From positions 19,723,049-19,787,048 of the forward strand of contig CM032659.1 of assembly GCA_019095985.1 (NCBI GenBank): a DNA stretch of 64,000 nt, read 5' to 3'. Of the stretch, positions 13,790-25,508 are shown piece by piece (positions within the stretch are counted from its first letter, which is position 1; each line of letters opens with the position of its first letter). Source of the DNA: Streblospio benedicti (taxonomy: Eukaryota > Annelida > Polychaeta > Spionida > Spionidae). Made by a program: the position numbers and the translations under genes. The notes beneath the pieces were generated by a model, which saw only the letters and a program-made list of their open reading frames with translations, made no database searches and was not told where the DNA came from.

Positions 13790-13872
13790 TAGAAACTGCT
13801 CTCAAGTGGTCTCAATAGAGAGGCGGTCTCATTATGGATGTTCACGATGGTCTCTTTAGAAAAGGTTTGAAC
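13790..13872. mobile_element. Partial pogo-like MITE, family A
   Basis: Contains AAGTGGTCTCAATAGAGAGG and GGTCTCTTTAGAAAAGG, the right-end motifs of family A. Both true ends are eroded. Confidence 0.5.
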
Positions 13873-14074
13873 CTCGAGTAATTGTCTTGCCCACAGATCA
13901 ACCTTTGACCAGGACTCTTGCGCTACTTATGGCTCTTGCACGCGTGTTTCTACACTTACTTACACCTCCGCTCTGTATTGTTATTATTAGAAAGGGATTT
14001 GAAATGTCTCATTGTGTAAAAGGGCTGAAAATACCAGCGACCGCGTGTCACTTTTACGCCGTGTAGGAAATACC

Positions 14075-14232
14075 GTAAAACTCTGCTATTAGGACACTGG
14101 TGGGAGTAGAGTAAGGTGCCCCAGTTAGTAGGGTGTCCATTTGTGTTGAGTAGTGTTATTTAAATAGTTTACTGGGTAGATTTTATTGCGGTGTGTCTCA
14201 ACTTGGTGTCCTCTTAACGAGGTTTTACTGTA
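14075..14232. mobile_element. Pogo-like MITE, family B, both ends visible
   Basis: Left end CGTAAAACTCTGCTATTAGG and right end CTTAACGAGGTTTTACTGTA are inverted relatives of each other and resemble CAGTAAAACCTCGNTAT ends of pogo/Tigger-type Tc1/mariner elements. A TA follows the right end. The interior repeats GGGTGTCC and GGTGCCCC. It carries no coding sequence. Confidence 0.55.
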
Positions 14233-14339
14233 TTTGTGTTTGTAATGTTGCACTTGTACACTAATGCTGACTCGCACATCAGGTGTCATGTGCATTTGCC
14301 ATGTTGCTGATTATAAGCATGGTCTTTATTAGTATGATA

Positions 14340-14490
14340 CAGCAAGAACACCTCTGTAATGAGACCATTTCTCCACGTCCCAAAACTCAACAAAGAGACC
14401 ACTGTCAACCTTCATAAATCGACCACCTCTCTATTGAGACCAACCAAGGCTAATACCATAAGTGGTCACAATAGAGAGGTTCTACTCCAG
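14340..14490. mobile_element. Pogo-like MITE, family A
   Basis: Carries CACCTCTGTAATGAGACC near the left, CCACCTCTCTATTGAGACC inside, and a right end CAATAGAGAGGTTCTACTCC. The inverted ends are recognisable but mutated. Confidence 0.55.
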
Positions 14491-14906
14491 TTGGTTCAAT
14501 GTTGATTGTTGCTCTGAGCTAATATAATGCGAGACGCACATAGGCCTAATTATATAGATCTCGGTGTTGGGCTTGATTATAATTAGGGTCTCAGTAGCAT
14601 AGACAGACGTCATGCTCCAACCCCCACGTCACTAATGCCCTTGCAAATGAGAAACTTCTTCTTTGGACACGTGTATTATAATCAGTGATAATCACGTGTA
14701 TTATAAGTAAACCTATTCCTCTTCAGTGGGCGGTTCAAATTGTGATCAGTTATCCATAGGCCCTTGGGCAAATGAGGGTTTTCAAAATCCCGCAAGTGCG
14801 CCTCCTCTTTTTCCTTAAGGACCCCCTCCCTTTTACTGAAAACCTGGATGTATTCATAATTGGTTCCCAGTACGTGTAATCACCCCCAAGCCCCCAAGCC
14901 CTCTAA

Positions 14907-15283
14907 GGGACCATTCAAACAGGGTGGGGTATTTTAGACAGACCATGAACTTTTGTCAGTGGGCGGTTCAATCATTTTTTGATCAGTTTTGATAGGGGCT
15001 ATCAATTTTTTTCACATAAAATTAACCCCTATTTTTTGAGATTCTGTACTAAAATTTACTGTTTTTTATATTATCGATATCCATCAAATAGGATTTTAGT
15101 TAACCGACAATGAATGCGTTAACTTTTGGGGGGCGGGGGGACGGGGATCATCAATTTTTGTCACATGAAATTGAGGGGGTTTACCATTTTTTTCACAGAG
15201 GTTTGAGGGGCGGCTATTAATTTTTTCACAGCAATTTTGGAAAATCCTCCTACCCCACCCTGTCACAAATACTGAATGGTCCC
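14907..15283. mobile_element. PIF/Harbinger-like MITE
   Basis: The left end GGGACCATTCA at 14907 and the right end TGAATGGTCCC at 15273-15283 are inverted copies. The element is flanked by the trinucleotide TAA on both sides (14904-14906 and 15284-15286). A 3-bp TAA/TTA target duplication with ends starting GGG is the signature of PIF/Harbinger elements. It is 377 bp with no plausible transposase. A second, opposite-orientation and more decayed copy lies at about 59930-60176, sharing CATCAAATAGGAT and ATCCTCCTA...CCACCCT. Confidence 0.65.
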
Positions 15284-18200
15284 TAAGCTGAAAATGCATG
15301 CGCGCATTCTGTTACTCGTACCGTTATATCATCATAAATGCCACAAGAAATTAGTGACATTTCATAGGAAACTCACCTTTGGAATTAATTAAGATGTCTC
15401 CATCCAGCAAATGGCTACTAATCATGAATGCCATTTGTAGCTTGCCTCTGTATAGTAAGGAAATGGTCGACCACTGCCAGTATGTAGAGTCTACTGGTAC
15501 AGCAGTTTTCGTAATTTACTGAAGATTTTCATGAATTTTACCATCCTGCCAAGGCCTATTATATATCTAATAAAATGATTACCTGTTATAGATAAATAAA
15601 TTCCAATGCCACATACTTATATTTGTATGAGAAATGACCTGGCATATCATATATCATCAAGACGGGAAAGACCTGCTCTCTGCTATTGAAGAGGTTTTCT
15701 TTTTCAACTGGCGTAATTAGAGAATAACCAAAGAAGAAAGCAGCATCCTAGAACTTGCATTGTTACCATAAATATGCACTTCATCTGCTTTGATAAATGC
15801 TAGTAGGAATCTAGTCTACATCGCTCTGTTTCGTTACAAGGTGACAGAGGCTGAGCAAGTTGTCAATGTTTTATAAATGTTACCAATCAACCAATGAGAG
15901 ACAAGGACATCTTGAAATTATTGTTTCTAGATAAATTGCATTGGCATCGTTACGATGAGTTATCCAACACCAATTCACATAGCAGATACCACCTAAACCG
16001 ATTTCTTCCGGCACCGAGTATAATTCACTATTCCATGCCCAGATGTCCCAAGTCATACCTCATAATGGAAACGTCTTTATAATATTTCCAAAATATTTTA
16101 TGTGCAACATAATGCACTAAAAGGCAATATCTACTGAAACAATTTTAAAATGGCCAAGAACCCCCATATGGTGCCCCGCTAATGCATTAGGCATGAGACA
16201 TGACATGCATTAATGTTTCTTTTTTACTAATGTTGGTTTACATGCATGTGTTTATGTGTCATTATTAAAAAGATTGAGATAGATTCCAAAAAGACGGGTG
16301 TTCACTCTACAAAGTTGTCCGTATGACAGGGTTTTATTATAATACCATAATTATTCACCTTGCTAGCATTATAACGGAAAACTGAAATTGAGTGGGAAAA
16401 AATGGCTCTCCGGTGTGCATGTGTGACCGCATATTGGACTCCTAGAAATAGACAGCAAGCACAATCTGTTCTGGGTAAAGAACCACCACCTCAGACTACT
16501 AACAGAAAGAAAGACAAATAAAATTTGACGACTCAGTGGTGAGTGACAGATGTACAAACTATGAGTGTTACACTCGAGACATTTAAGGATGATGCCATTA
16601 TCATTCATTTAACACGTACAGGAATATGCACACCTATAATGCTCAGCCATGAATTTTTTTGGCCTAAGATAGTTCTACTTAAAAAATGATTGTAAAGGTC
16701 TCCGCTAAGTGTATTTCTGCACAATGCTGCCATTTGTCACAAGAGTGTAGTTTTTAGATGTCATGAGAATTGGTTCTTCAAAGGTTAGCAAGCAAAAGCC
16801 GCAATATCACGATTTTCAAGAGACAAGTGTAAAGACTAATAATTTGGACAGTTAGTAGTTTTAGTAGGAGTCTAATTTATATTATTACCATCCAGTATGC
16901 ATGAGAAAACATCCCTTGAATCAATGTCACACAAAAGTGTTTCACTCGGGACTGTTTCAGGTTACATAGCTCAACCTCATTTTGATTGAATGCATGGAAT
17001 TGCATTTTTTCCTGCAGTTATATACCTGGACAGGACACATATTTGCATGGATAAAGAAATTTGTAGTAGTAAATTTTATAAACTCCAGAGTCCAACATGT
17101 GAAAGGAGCGATTTTTGTTTTATTTTCACCCAATTATTTTCCATATTGCCAAATATCCCTATCATAGAGGTTTTTCCCATTTAGGGGTTATGCTGTTTAT
17201 TCACCTTGGTAAAGGACCTTGACACTTGCTAAGCTTGTTTAACCCCAGGAGGCAATATCATGAGTTGCCTGGCGACAACTGACAAGTTATTACTGACGGA
17301 CTTATTTGCTAAATAGGACCCTTTATAAGTTAACGTGACACTGCCGTTTGTGCGACACCTTTTTGTAGACAACAAAAATAGACAAGAGTTAAACTCATTA
17401 TCTACATGGACGCAAGACATGTACATTTCTTCTAGAAACAACAAATTGATTTTTTCTAGAAACAAACAAATTGCAACAAATTGGGCACAAGGCACCGCTT
17501 GGAAGACAGTTAGACGGTGACAGCATAGGAAAGACCCTTTACCGTCCGCATTTGCGACCATGGTCGTGTGTTAGTGATATTGCATTTGTGTAGACCTCAC
17601 AACACTCCTGCTATGATAGGCCTATCATCACATAAATTACACGACATGGCGTAAATGTATATCATCATGTTCCATAATAAGAAATTTGAATAATTTCCTG
17701 TTTTTGAGTCGTAATCTATGCATAGTATCCTGACTTCATCACAATGCCACGGGTAACAGTCCGTGTGGTGAATTTAGGAATGTATTTGCTCAACAATCAA
17801 CAAAAGCCCTCGAACCGATGGTGCTGTTTGCAAAGGAGACCGGGAAGATACTGCTTACCAGTTATCTTTGCTAGGAAATTACACCCCAATTCACCGAATG
17901 TCTATATCAGTTCAATTTTACATACTTTTTTGCACATTTTACCACCTAGTAAACTCCTATCACCATATCGTCATACATGTTATGTTATTTTACAATCCTA
18001 ACTTCTAGTAGTTGGCTACATCGAGTGACACTCGCAAGAATCAAACCCACAGTCGCGAGGTTGTGAGAACAGATCAAGACCCCAGAATGCTATCACCATG
18101 CCAGCAACAATTTGGTCACATATATAGTGGTTTATAAAAGAATTCATATAAGGTATATGACGTGAATTGTCTTTAACAGGGATTACTCCACAGACATCTC

Positions 18201-18518
18201 ATAGGAGACCAATTTGGACTAATCAAATCCCGTGAGTCATTAGACCTGCGTAAACAAGAGTACCGTGCAACTTTGGCATGGGGATATCTCTTTCATATAG
18301 TGTAGGAAAAACTCGCAACCAGGGGAAGTTTTCTTTTTTTATGTTTGATATATTTAAATAACCTGTTTCACTGATATAATGACAAACCCTTTCACTCCTC
18401 ACTGTCCCTAATATGTAATGTACATGTGCGTATACATGTAGTTCTTTTGGTGGCATCACCCATCCTTGCATGAACAGAAGACTTCACATCTGTGCAACTA
18501 GATAAGAATAAATTTGCT

Positions 18519-18572
18519 CAACAAACACCATCGGCTTCGACCGAGATTCGAATCCACCCACAACCAGCCCAC
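18519..18572 (-). mobile_element. Partial tRNA-derived SINE
   Basis: On the minus strand a polymerase III B-box-like GGATTCGAATC is followed by GCCGATGGTGTTTGTTGAGC, the same tail as the copy at 19856-19941 with a short internal loss. The A-box half is missing. Confidence 0.4.
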
Positions 18573-19855
18573 CTCCACACCCAGTGTCATATCGGTGAAG
18601 TAGGCATGCACCCCCGTCTTGTTCACTTTCTGTCCAGGAAGGTTATTTTCATGGGCATTTTGGAATCTCAATGAGCTCTCATGCATATGAAATCCATGAT
18701 AAAATACTCTCACCCCCACGCTCCACTCCCACCCCCTACCATGGCGCTTACTCCATAAAGATAGCTGTGGAGAATAGAACAGCAAACGGCGTAGCAGGGA
18801 ATAGTCTGAATGCTGCAGACGACCAAGCCCTCCCACCCACCCCAACCCAGCCTAACCCCCACGAAACACACAACTTTTTTTCCAGAGCTGTTCACTCGAC
18901 CAAGAAGCCTTACAACAGCAAGGTTCTACTGTAACATACATGTAGTGTATGCAAATTCTTCTGCGCGCACAATTAAGCGCAGACGTAATGTAAGCTGTGA
19001 CCCTGGCACGCTGTGCTCTACACTGTAATCTTGACAGTCAGCTGCGGACAAATAATACGTCACTGTTCTTTGGAGGTCACGTGACCGAGCAGCTGTAAAG
19101 GCACCTACATGGGGTTAGAAAATAACTCTATGCGTCTGTGCCCCTTGTTTAGAATTCACTTTAAGTCTGCTGGCCACTTTTCACAAGGTGTTCATTAAAA
19201 GTCACAATAGTCTCGTGTCCATGTATGGAGATTTCAAATGACGTCACTTCTAGAAGTGGAATAGCTAAAAAAAAGCCGTGTCGCAGTGTCACGTTTATAA
19301 CCCACGCAGGGTCCTTTATCTAGTGGAAAACACGTGGTAGCATGAATACAGATCAGGCGGTGTTTCTCAGGAGATTGGAGAAAACAGCCTGGTGTGCGAA
19401 TACCACGAGCAGAACCAGGTTGTTTCTTATTTTTGGTGGGTTGGGTGGGATGGGGGAGGGGCAAATTATAAACTACCCTGTAAATATCGACTAAAGTTGT
19501 CCATAACGTTTACAAAGCAAGAGCTTCCTCACTCATAACACAACAACAGAAATTTCAATTAATCTAATTATATACATTGCATGCTATACTAAAATCATTT
19601 TATACGGTAATTCCTTATTAATGTAATGCAATATAAAGTCTGGTTTATGGTCTTCCCCAATGCAGGCTCAGACACTCTACATTCACACCAGGTCATTGGC
19701 ATTCTTGCCACACTATATCTTTCTTAACTACACGGGGGGCATATTATCATAGCAACCGTAGCCAAACATGCTTATCAATCACCAATAGCGATAACTTACC
19801 TGACCTGTACCTATTTGATGGGTAGGTACCACGGAGCAGTATACAACTGATAAGG

Positions 19856-19941
19856 ATGGGTTTGCTCAACACCCACAACCAGACCCCATCGGGAATCGAA
19901 CTCAGGATATTCCGGTTATGAATCCAACTGAATACCCAATG
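19856..19941 (-). mobile_element. tRNA-derived SINE
   Basis: On the minus strand an A-box-like GGGTATTCAGTTGGA is followed, at near-tRNA spacing, by a B-box GAGTTCGATTCC, then the non-tRNA tail GGTCTGGTTGTGGGTGTTGA. No clean tRNA cloverleaf can be drawn, so this is a SINE and not a tRNA gene. The tail recurs near 18519-18572 (minus) and 46110-46140 (plus). Confidence 0.55.
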
Positions 19942-20944
19942 GTTGACGGAAGCTAACAATGCATTTACTATCCGTGATTTTATTAACAGCGCGCATTACA
20001 AATATAGAAACTACAGAGAAAAAATATTTCTTTCACTTATCTTCTGCAGATATGCCTAATCAGGATCACATTTGAATAGCATTTTCAAGTAAACGTTTCT
20101 CTTTCTTTGATGTGCATGGCTAAAACATGTCCATGCACATTTTCATTACCGACTTTATTAATATTTTTATATAAAAGGGCAGAGTAGTTTATAACTTTGT
20201 GTATAACTTACGTAGACACATGCTTATTAAGTAAGTGAGCATGAAAAGATTTTGCTCTTTACTAATAGTGCAAAATGTTATTCTAGACAATAACAAAACA
20301 TATAAAACATTCGAAAAATCGTTTCCTTTATTAGTTAGTGAGCTGGTCGAGGTTCAATACATGGAAAATGTCTCTCGCAAAAATGTTCTGTACATAAAGG
20401 CTGGACCAGGGAAGTTCCCTATTTGGAGAACAATTTGGCAAAGTTATTATGTTTTGAGCACGGGACATTAAACTTTGACTACCCCACCAATAAATATGGT
20501 GCACTTCACTCACTTCCTTTTGAAAGGTAATATTGGGAATGTTCTACTGCTATTTTCAATTTCACAAGGGTGTCTGTTATTTTCAAGGAGTTCAGTTTTT
20601 TACAACTTGGGTCAAACAGTCCTGAACGTTGAAGTGGCGTTGTAGCCATTGATAGCATATTATCTCTTCACAGACACAGAGTTTTCAACAGTAACATCAT
20701 CTTCTCCAATGTGATTGTCATCTGCTACCTCACGATAAAAAAAAAATCAGGGATGAAGATTTGTGGTTGTTTTACGGTGTTTTAGTTTTAATCTTTGTGA
20801 AAGAGAATCCTGTTATAAGAAACATGTGAATTGTGGATAATCATTATCCTTATTTTAAAAAGTTCCTATGGAAAGACCAATTCACATTGATGATAATGAC
20901 GTGGTTTCTTCAAAGGAATCTTTTCACATTAGAAGCTGTAATTA

Positions 20945-21117
20945 CGGTCGCCTCTCTTTTGAGACCACCTCTCTAAAAAGACTCTCGCGGGTTTCTCGCG
21001 GGTTCAAACCGGTGTAAACACACCTGCACCAGCATCCATCTCCATAAAGAGACCAATTCCATCAAGAACAATCGAGGACAGATCCCCGAGTGGTCTTACC
21101 AGAGAGGTTTTACTGCA
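20945..21117. mobile_element. Pogo-like MITE, family A
   Basis: Left part reads CGCCTCTCTTTTGAGACCACC and the right end CCAGAGAGGTTTTACTGCA. Inside is a short CTCGCGGGTTT duplication. The ends are inverted repeats with mutations; no coding capacity. Confidence 0.6.
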
Positions 21118-21719
21118 ACCTCAAAAAATAGGTTATCGCTGAAAGAGGACGTTGTGATTCCTGCTTTGAGGTTGGTTTACTGTAAACGTTCCACTAAGCA
21201 CGAGAGCGTTGTGATATGATTTAGTTTTCATTAAAATGAAAGCAGACACTTTTAAAGTATTGGGCTAGGGCGTATACAGAATGTAGCCCATTAGTGCATA
21301 TTCAAACACATGTGCTTTGTTGTTTGGCAGCTGCAAATGGTTTCTAATGCGCCAACGTGTTACAACACATGGGCTTTTTCCAGTGCGAACGTGGAGATTT
21401 TAATCAGGTATAACATTTTGTTACAAACAGTCTAGCACCGACTTCAATGGTCTTGGGTGAGAGGTTGTCTCTTTATGGAGGTTAGCAGGGATCTCTTGGT
21501 GGAGGTTTGGGATCACTGTGCGAAAAAGATTTAATATAAATGTGATATTTTTGTAAAACGGTCCCAATTGTAGGATGTATCGCATAGCCTTTTCATATAA
21601 ATAGACAATTCCTGTTTGTGTAAAGGCAATAATTTTATTGTTTTTATTTTGTTCTGTGGTACTGTACAGTCATTTGAAACAGTTTAGAAAGACTACGTTG
21701 CAAAGGGGAACGCCTACGT

Positions 21720-21723
<4 letters not shown>

Positions 21724-21795
<72 letters not shown>

Positions 21796-21820
21796 AGAAC
21801 ACACACACACACACACACAC
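21724..21820. repeat. (CA)n microsatellite
   Basis: About 35 perfect CA units at 21724-21793, a short interruption TGAGAA, then about 11 further units. The open frames across it on both strands encode only Thr-His or Cys-Val repeats and are not genes. Confidence 0.98.
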
Positions 21821-22413
21821 TCACACAAGTAAATATTCACATAACACATAAAGGACTCTGTATACACATTCACCCAACACAAAAATGTTGTTGTACATGA
21901 ATTCCTAGTATGCATAGGCTTAAAATCTACATAACAGAATGACGTCAACAGACTTCATTGTCGAAGAAACCCTAACACGTGGCTTTACATTCTTAACATG
22001 CATAGTATATAACATGTCCAACCACTTCTGTATTTTATGCGTGCTTGCTACCGAAGCATTAACTTTTCTCGTGTTCTTTGTTAAATATATCACCTGCTCT
22101 GCTCGGAATTAATGTTTGTGGGAAACTAACACATCCAAAAAGATTAATACCATTATAAAACATGCATTACATACAATGTTTTGAAAGCTACACTTATGCT
22201 CCTAGTCTGACATCCACAAGCCCACATCACCGACTATTTTCAACTTAACGTAGCCCAAAATGACTTTGCCCTTTCCTTGATCAAGGATCATTTATATCAA
22301 TATTGGATTGTAACGAATGATGGATAATTATGGGCAGTTATGATGAGATGGACTTTGACTATAACAGCATGTTGGTGATCTGAGGTTGGTGACGAGTCAA
22401 TGTAACATTCTAT

Positions 22414-22640
22414 CATTCCGTGCAAAAATCACCGCCAATAACCCACGCTGATTGGTCAATCAGCGTGCTCAATTTTGCGATGGAAAACACGCTCCAGAGC
22501 GCGCGGAGACCACTACTACGGCGCTAGTCTAAACTCGTCACATTATCAATACAGACGCTGACGTCGCAAGGCGTGTTCCGTGTAGCGGAGAGCAAAAGTT
22601 TAGACTAGCGCCGTAGTAGTGGTCTCCGCGCGCTCAAAAC
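22414..22640. mobile_element. Palindromic MITE with perfect 39-bp arms
   Basis: The arms at 22497-22535 and 22597-22635 are perfect inverted copies over 39 nt (outer GAGCGCGCGGAGACCACT, inner GCGCTAGTCTAAACT) around a 61-nt CpG-rich centre. Upstream at 22414-22484 is a leader CCGTGCAAAAATCACCGCCA and ACGCTGATTGGTCAAT, found again at 49635-49700. Perfect arms imply recent insertion or gene conversion. No coding capacity; the superfamily is not assignable. Confidence 0.65.
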
Positions 22641-22721
22641 AAACAAAATTGACTTGCAATGAGAATGTTATAATATGATTTATTTTAAAATAAAATGGAT
22701 TTTAGTCATGATAGAATGGTG

Positions 22722-22902
22722 ATTGACCACGAGATTGGAGTGTCAATCGCAAAATTGAGCATGCTGACGTCTGATTTACCCTCACTTCGTTCGGGTAAAT
22801 CAGACGTCAGCATGCTCAGACGTCAGCATCCTCACTTCGTTCGGGTAAATCAGACGTCAGCATGCTCAATTTTGCGATTGACACTCCAATCTCGTGGTCA
22901 AT
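22722..22902. mobile_element. Perfect 60-bp inverted repeat with internal direct repeats
   Basis: The arms at 22722-22781 and 22843-22902 are identical inverted copies over 60 of 60 nt. The centre contains TCACTTCGTTCGGGTAAATC twice, so the loop is itself built from further copies of the arm end. CAATTTTGCGAT in the right arm also occurs in the leader of the neighbouring palindrome, linking the two as one family. An 83-codon frame across it is not a gene. Confidence 0.7.
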
Positions 22903-25508
22903 TCCTACAATGTAAACAACAACTGAAGTGTGTGACTGTGGCATGATGTGACGCCAGTTTCACTTGCTTGTTTTTGCCCGTGAATTTATTTCTTGTTTAT
23001 AATTCATGTAATTGCGTTCCTAGACGTTTAGTAAACAGTTTTATTTGAATGGTATACTTTATATTTTGCCTCACATAAACATATGCAATCTGCTTTCGTA
23101 TTACATATGAAACAAAATATATTATTTGAAAAATTATTATCTCATCGTTATTTCCGGTTTCGGGTAGCGTATTTCTGCAGCTGCTAGCTGATGACTTTCG
23201 TGATTTTCAAAGGGAAAACTGAATGTAATTCTATTATCATTTATTTTTATTACTATGGACTGTATGCCTCTGAATTAGATCAGTAAAATAAATAAAATAA
23301 ATATTCACGCAAATAAAATAAAATAAACTATTGAATTATAGTAGAGAATGAATTACTGGGAAAGGTTTTGTGGCAGGGGTATCAACAAAGTCAATTTCCA
23401 AGAAGCCACCTTTGTGCAATTACTAGAAGTCGTTCCCGATTGAGTTTTGTTGTTAGTGGTAATTGCCACTGACCAACCAATTGACCAAGGACATAAGATG
23501 GATTTCCAAAATCTTATATAGATACGCTTATGAAGTACATCGCTCTAAACATATTTTGTTGATAATGAAAATAGGAATATTGTGGGGGTACAGGGAGGTA
23601 TTATGTGAGGGGATTGCGGAGGGACTAGGAAAATCAAGATATTGGAGGTAACAGCTTTTTGAGATGAGGAAAAAAATACAAAATGTTTAGGGGCCTGTTT
23701 GAATCTTACACAATGAATTTTTAAACATTTAATTCAGAAATATGTTTCATATGTTTACATATGTAGGGCTATAGCATATGGCAAGGTTTAATGTCTAAAT
23801 GATAGTCTGTGACATGGTGACATCGTGACGAGGCATTTTATTTCCAGGCGCCAAGTAGTCGCGGGGTAGAAAGAAGTTGGATAAGGGTAATAAGAAGAAA
23901 GTGTCTACAGTGACCGGTACTGCGATATGTGCCATGGGGTGAGCGTGGGCAAAAGGTACCAAGTCTTTATATAACTTTTTGAATCTTATTATGCTCAGTT
24001 ACCGGTCTTATATAGTACTGTATTTAAATATTGCACGTATTGCATTATTTCGCACAGCCTCCCCCGCCTGTCAATATTGAATGGCGCATCTCACCTTGGG
24101 CGTGGGGATTAGCGCATTGTGGACACTTTGCCTGAAGCGAGACTTGACTAATCAGCTTGTCGCTACATGGGGATTAGCTCTGCAACGAGTACAGCAAACC
24201 CTCTCTTTATATGACTCAAGTACATCTATGGTATGTTCAATTAAGGTGCCTATAAGGGTTAAACGTACCCTCCAACTGCCATAAAAACTATTTTTGATTT
24301 TACCCGTGGCTGTGTTTCAGCTGCATAATTGCCATTGATTGCTACACCACGTACAAAGCACTTGTCTAGATTGAGATGTGTGACCGGCCCTTTACATATA
24401 TGTTGTAATACTTTAGCTACGCATAACGTAATGTACTGTAATGTTCCGTCCTCTGCGTGATACTATATAATGCACGTGGTAGAAAGTGTACACGTGGACA
24501 TGAAGTTAAAGTATAAAATCTGTTATTAGAGCAGTTTCTTTCAATAATACACGTGTACACATTACTGTGAGAAGGTTATGCGCCGTTTAGGAATCATGTA
24601 TACATTTTGTACATGTATATGTAGGTAATGTATGAGTGCTACTGCTAGTATAACCGTGAGGTCTTAGGAGAACATCATTGCCATTGGCTTGTCAAAAAAC
24701 ATCAAATTAATACGTGTCACCATTCGTCACGAAATCGACTGATAAAATAATATATATCATTCAAAAGCACTACAAATGATAAAATAATAGTTCTTGTTTT
24801 TTAATTGGTCTACTTTAATAATAATAATGGTCTATCACTCATAGAATCTTATCTTAACTTAGACCATAGACCAAGTAAATATTTTAAGGAACGAAGAACT
24901 TATTTTATCAGTCATTTTTCGTGACAAATGACAGTTAAGGGCCAAAGCCTTGGCAAAGGCTCCGTTCCACGTGCTCAAATCATCTTACTCAGGTGATTAT
25001 CTAGACGTAGAAACATTATTCGAGGCTCAATCAACAAGATACTGTAATTCACAATTATATCATATAAATAATGTTCTCAGGAGATTGGCCATAGCGTAAT
25101 TCACACACCAGTGCTACCCAAAAGACCACCACCTGATACACATGCACTTGAAATAGGTTTAAAAGAGTCATACTAATGACAGTCTCCCAGGAAGCAAGTT
25201 AAATAACTGTTTACTTTGAAACTAAAACTTAGTATCAAACCAAGCTGCAGAATATCAGTGAAGAGGGCACTATGAGCAATACATTTTCGACTTCTAAAAT
25301 CACAGAATAACTTCCAAATATTAATTTAATACCGCACGAAAAAGATGCACCTTCATAGTCAGACCATGTTTTACTGTCACAAACAGCCATAAATAGACTA
25401 TATTAGTGAGTTACCCCGAACAGAACCACCTCGCTGAGAATAGGCCAGTATCCAGCTGTTATAGGGAGGTTGATATAGATATAAACTGTAATCAATTTTC
25501 TCATGTAG

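Larger units (their letters stand above)
8622..14906. other. Intergenic, MITE-rich towards the right end
   Basis: No gene recognised. From 12.1 kb onward it holds several copies of the two related pogo-like MITE families, listed separately. One copy of a dispersed 30-nt motif (GGGACTGTGTGACCCCAGCT) sits near 9885 and a diverged one near 11803. About 10.08-10.25 kb is locally richer in CpG, with no exon visible. Confidence 0.5.
15287..20935. other. Intergenic, no gene recognised
   Basis: No frame shows a recognisable domain. It holds two tRNA-derived SINE pieces (listed), a family A right end near 18918-18934, and a few B-box-like stretches near 18050 and 19395 too decayed to list as elements. 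Confidence 0.45.
21121..25508. other. Intergenic / likely 5' part of the METTL24-like gene
   Basis: Apart from the microsatellite and the palindromic elements listed separately, nothing recognisable is seen. The first coding exon of the methyltransferase gene and its promoter should lie here or further upstream; I could not identify an ATG exon with a matching donor phase. Confidence 0.4.

Noticed and set aside
21670-21948. Open frames over the CA microsatellite on both strands
   Set aside because: They consist of Thr-His or Cys-Val dipeptide repeats produced by the microsatellite.
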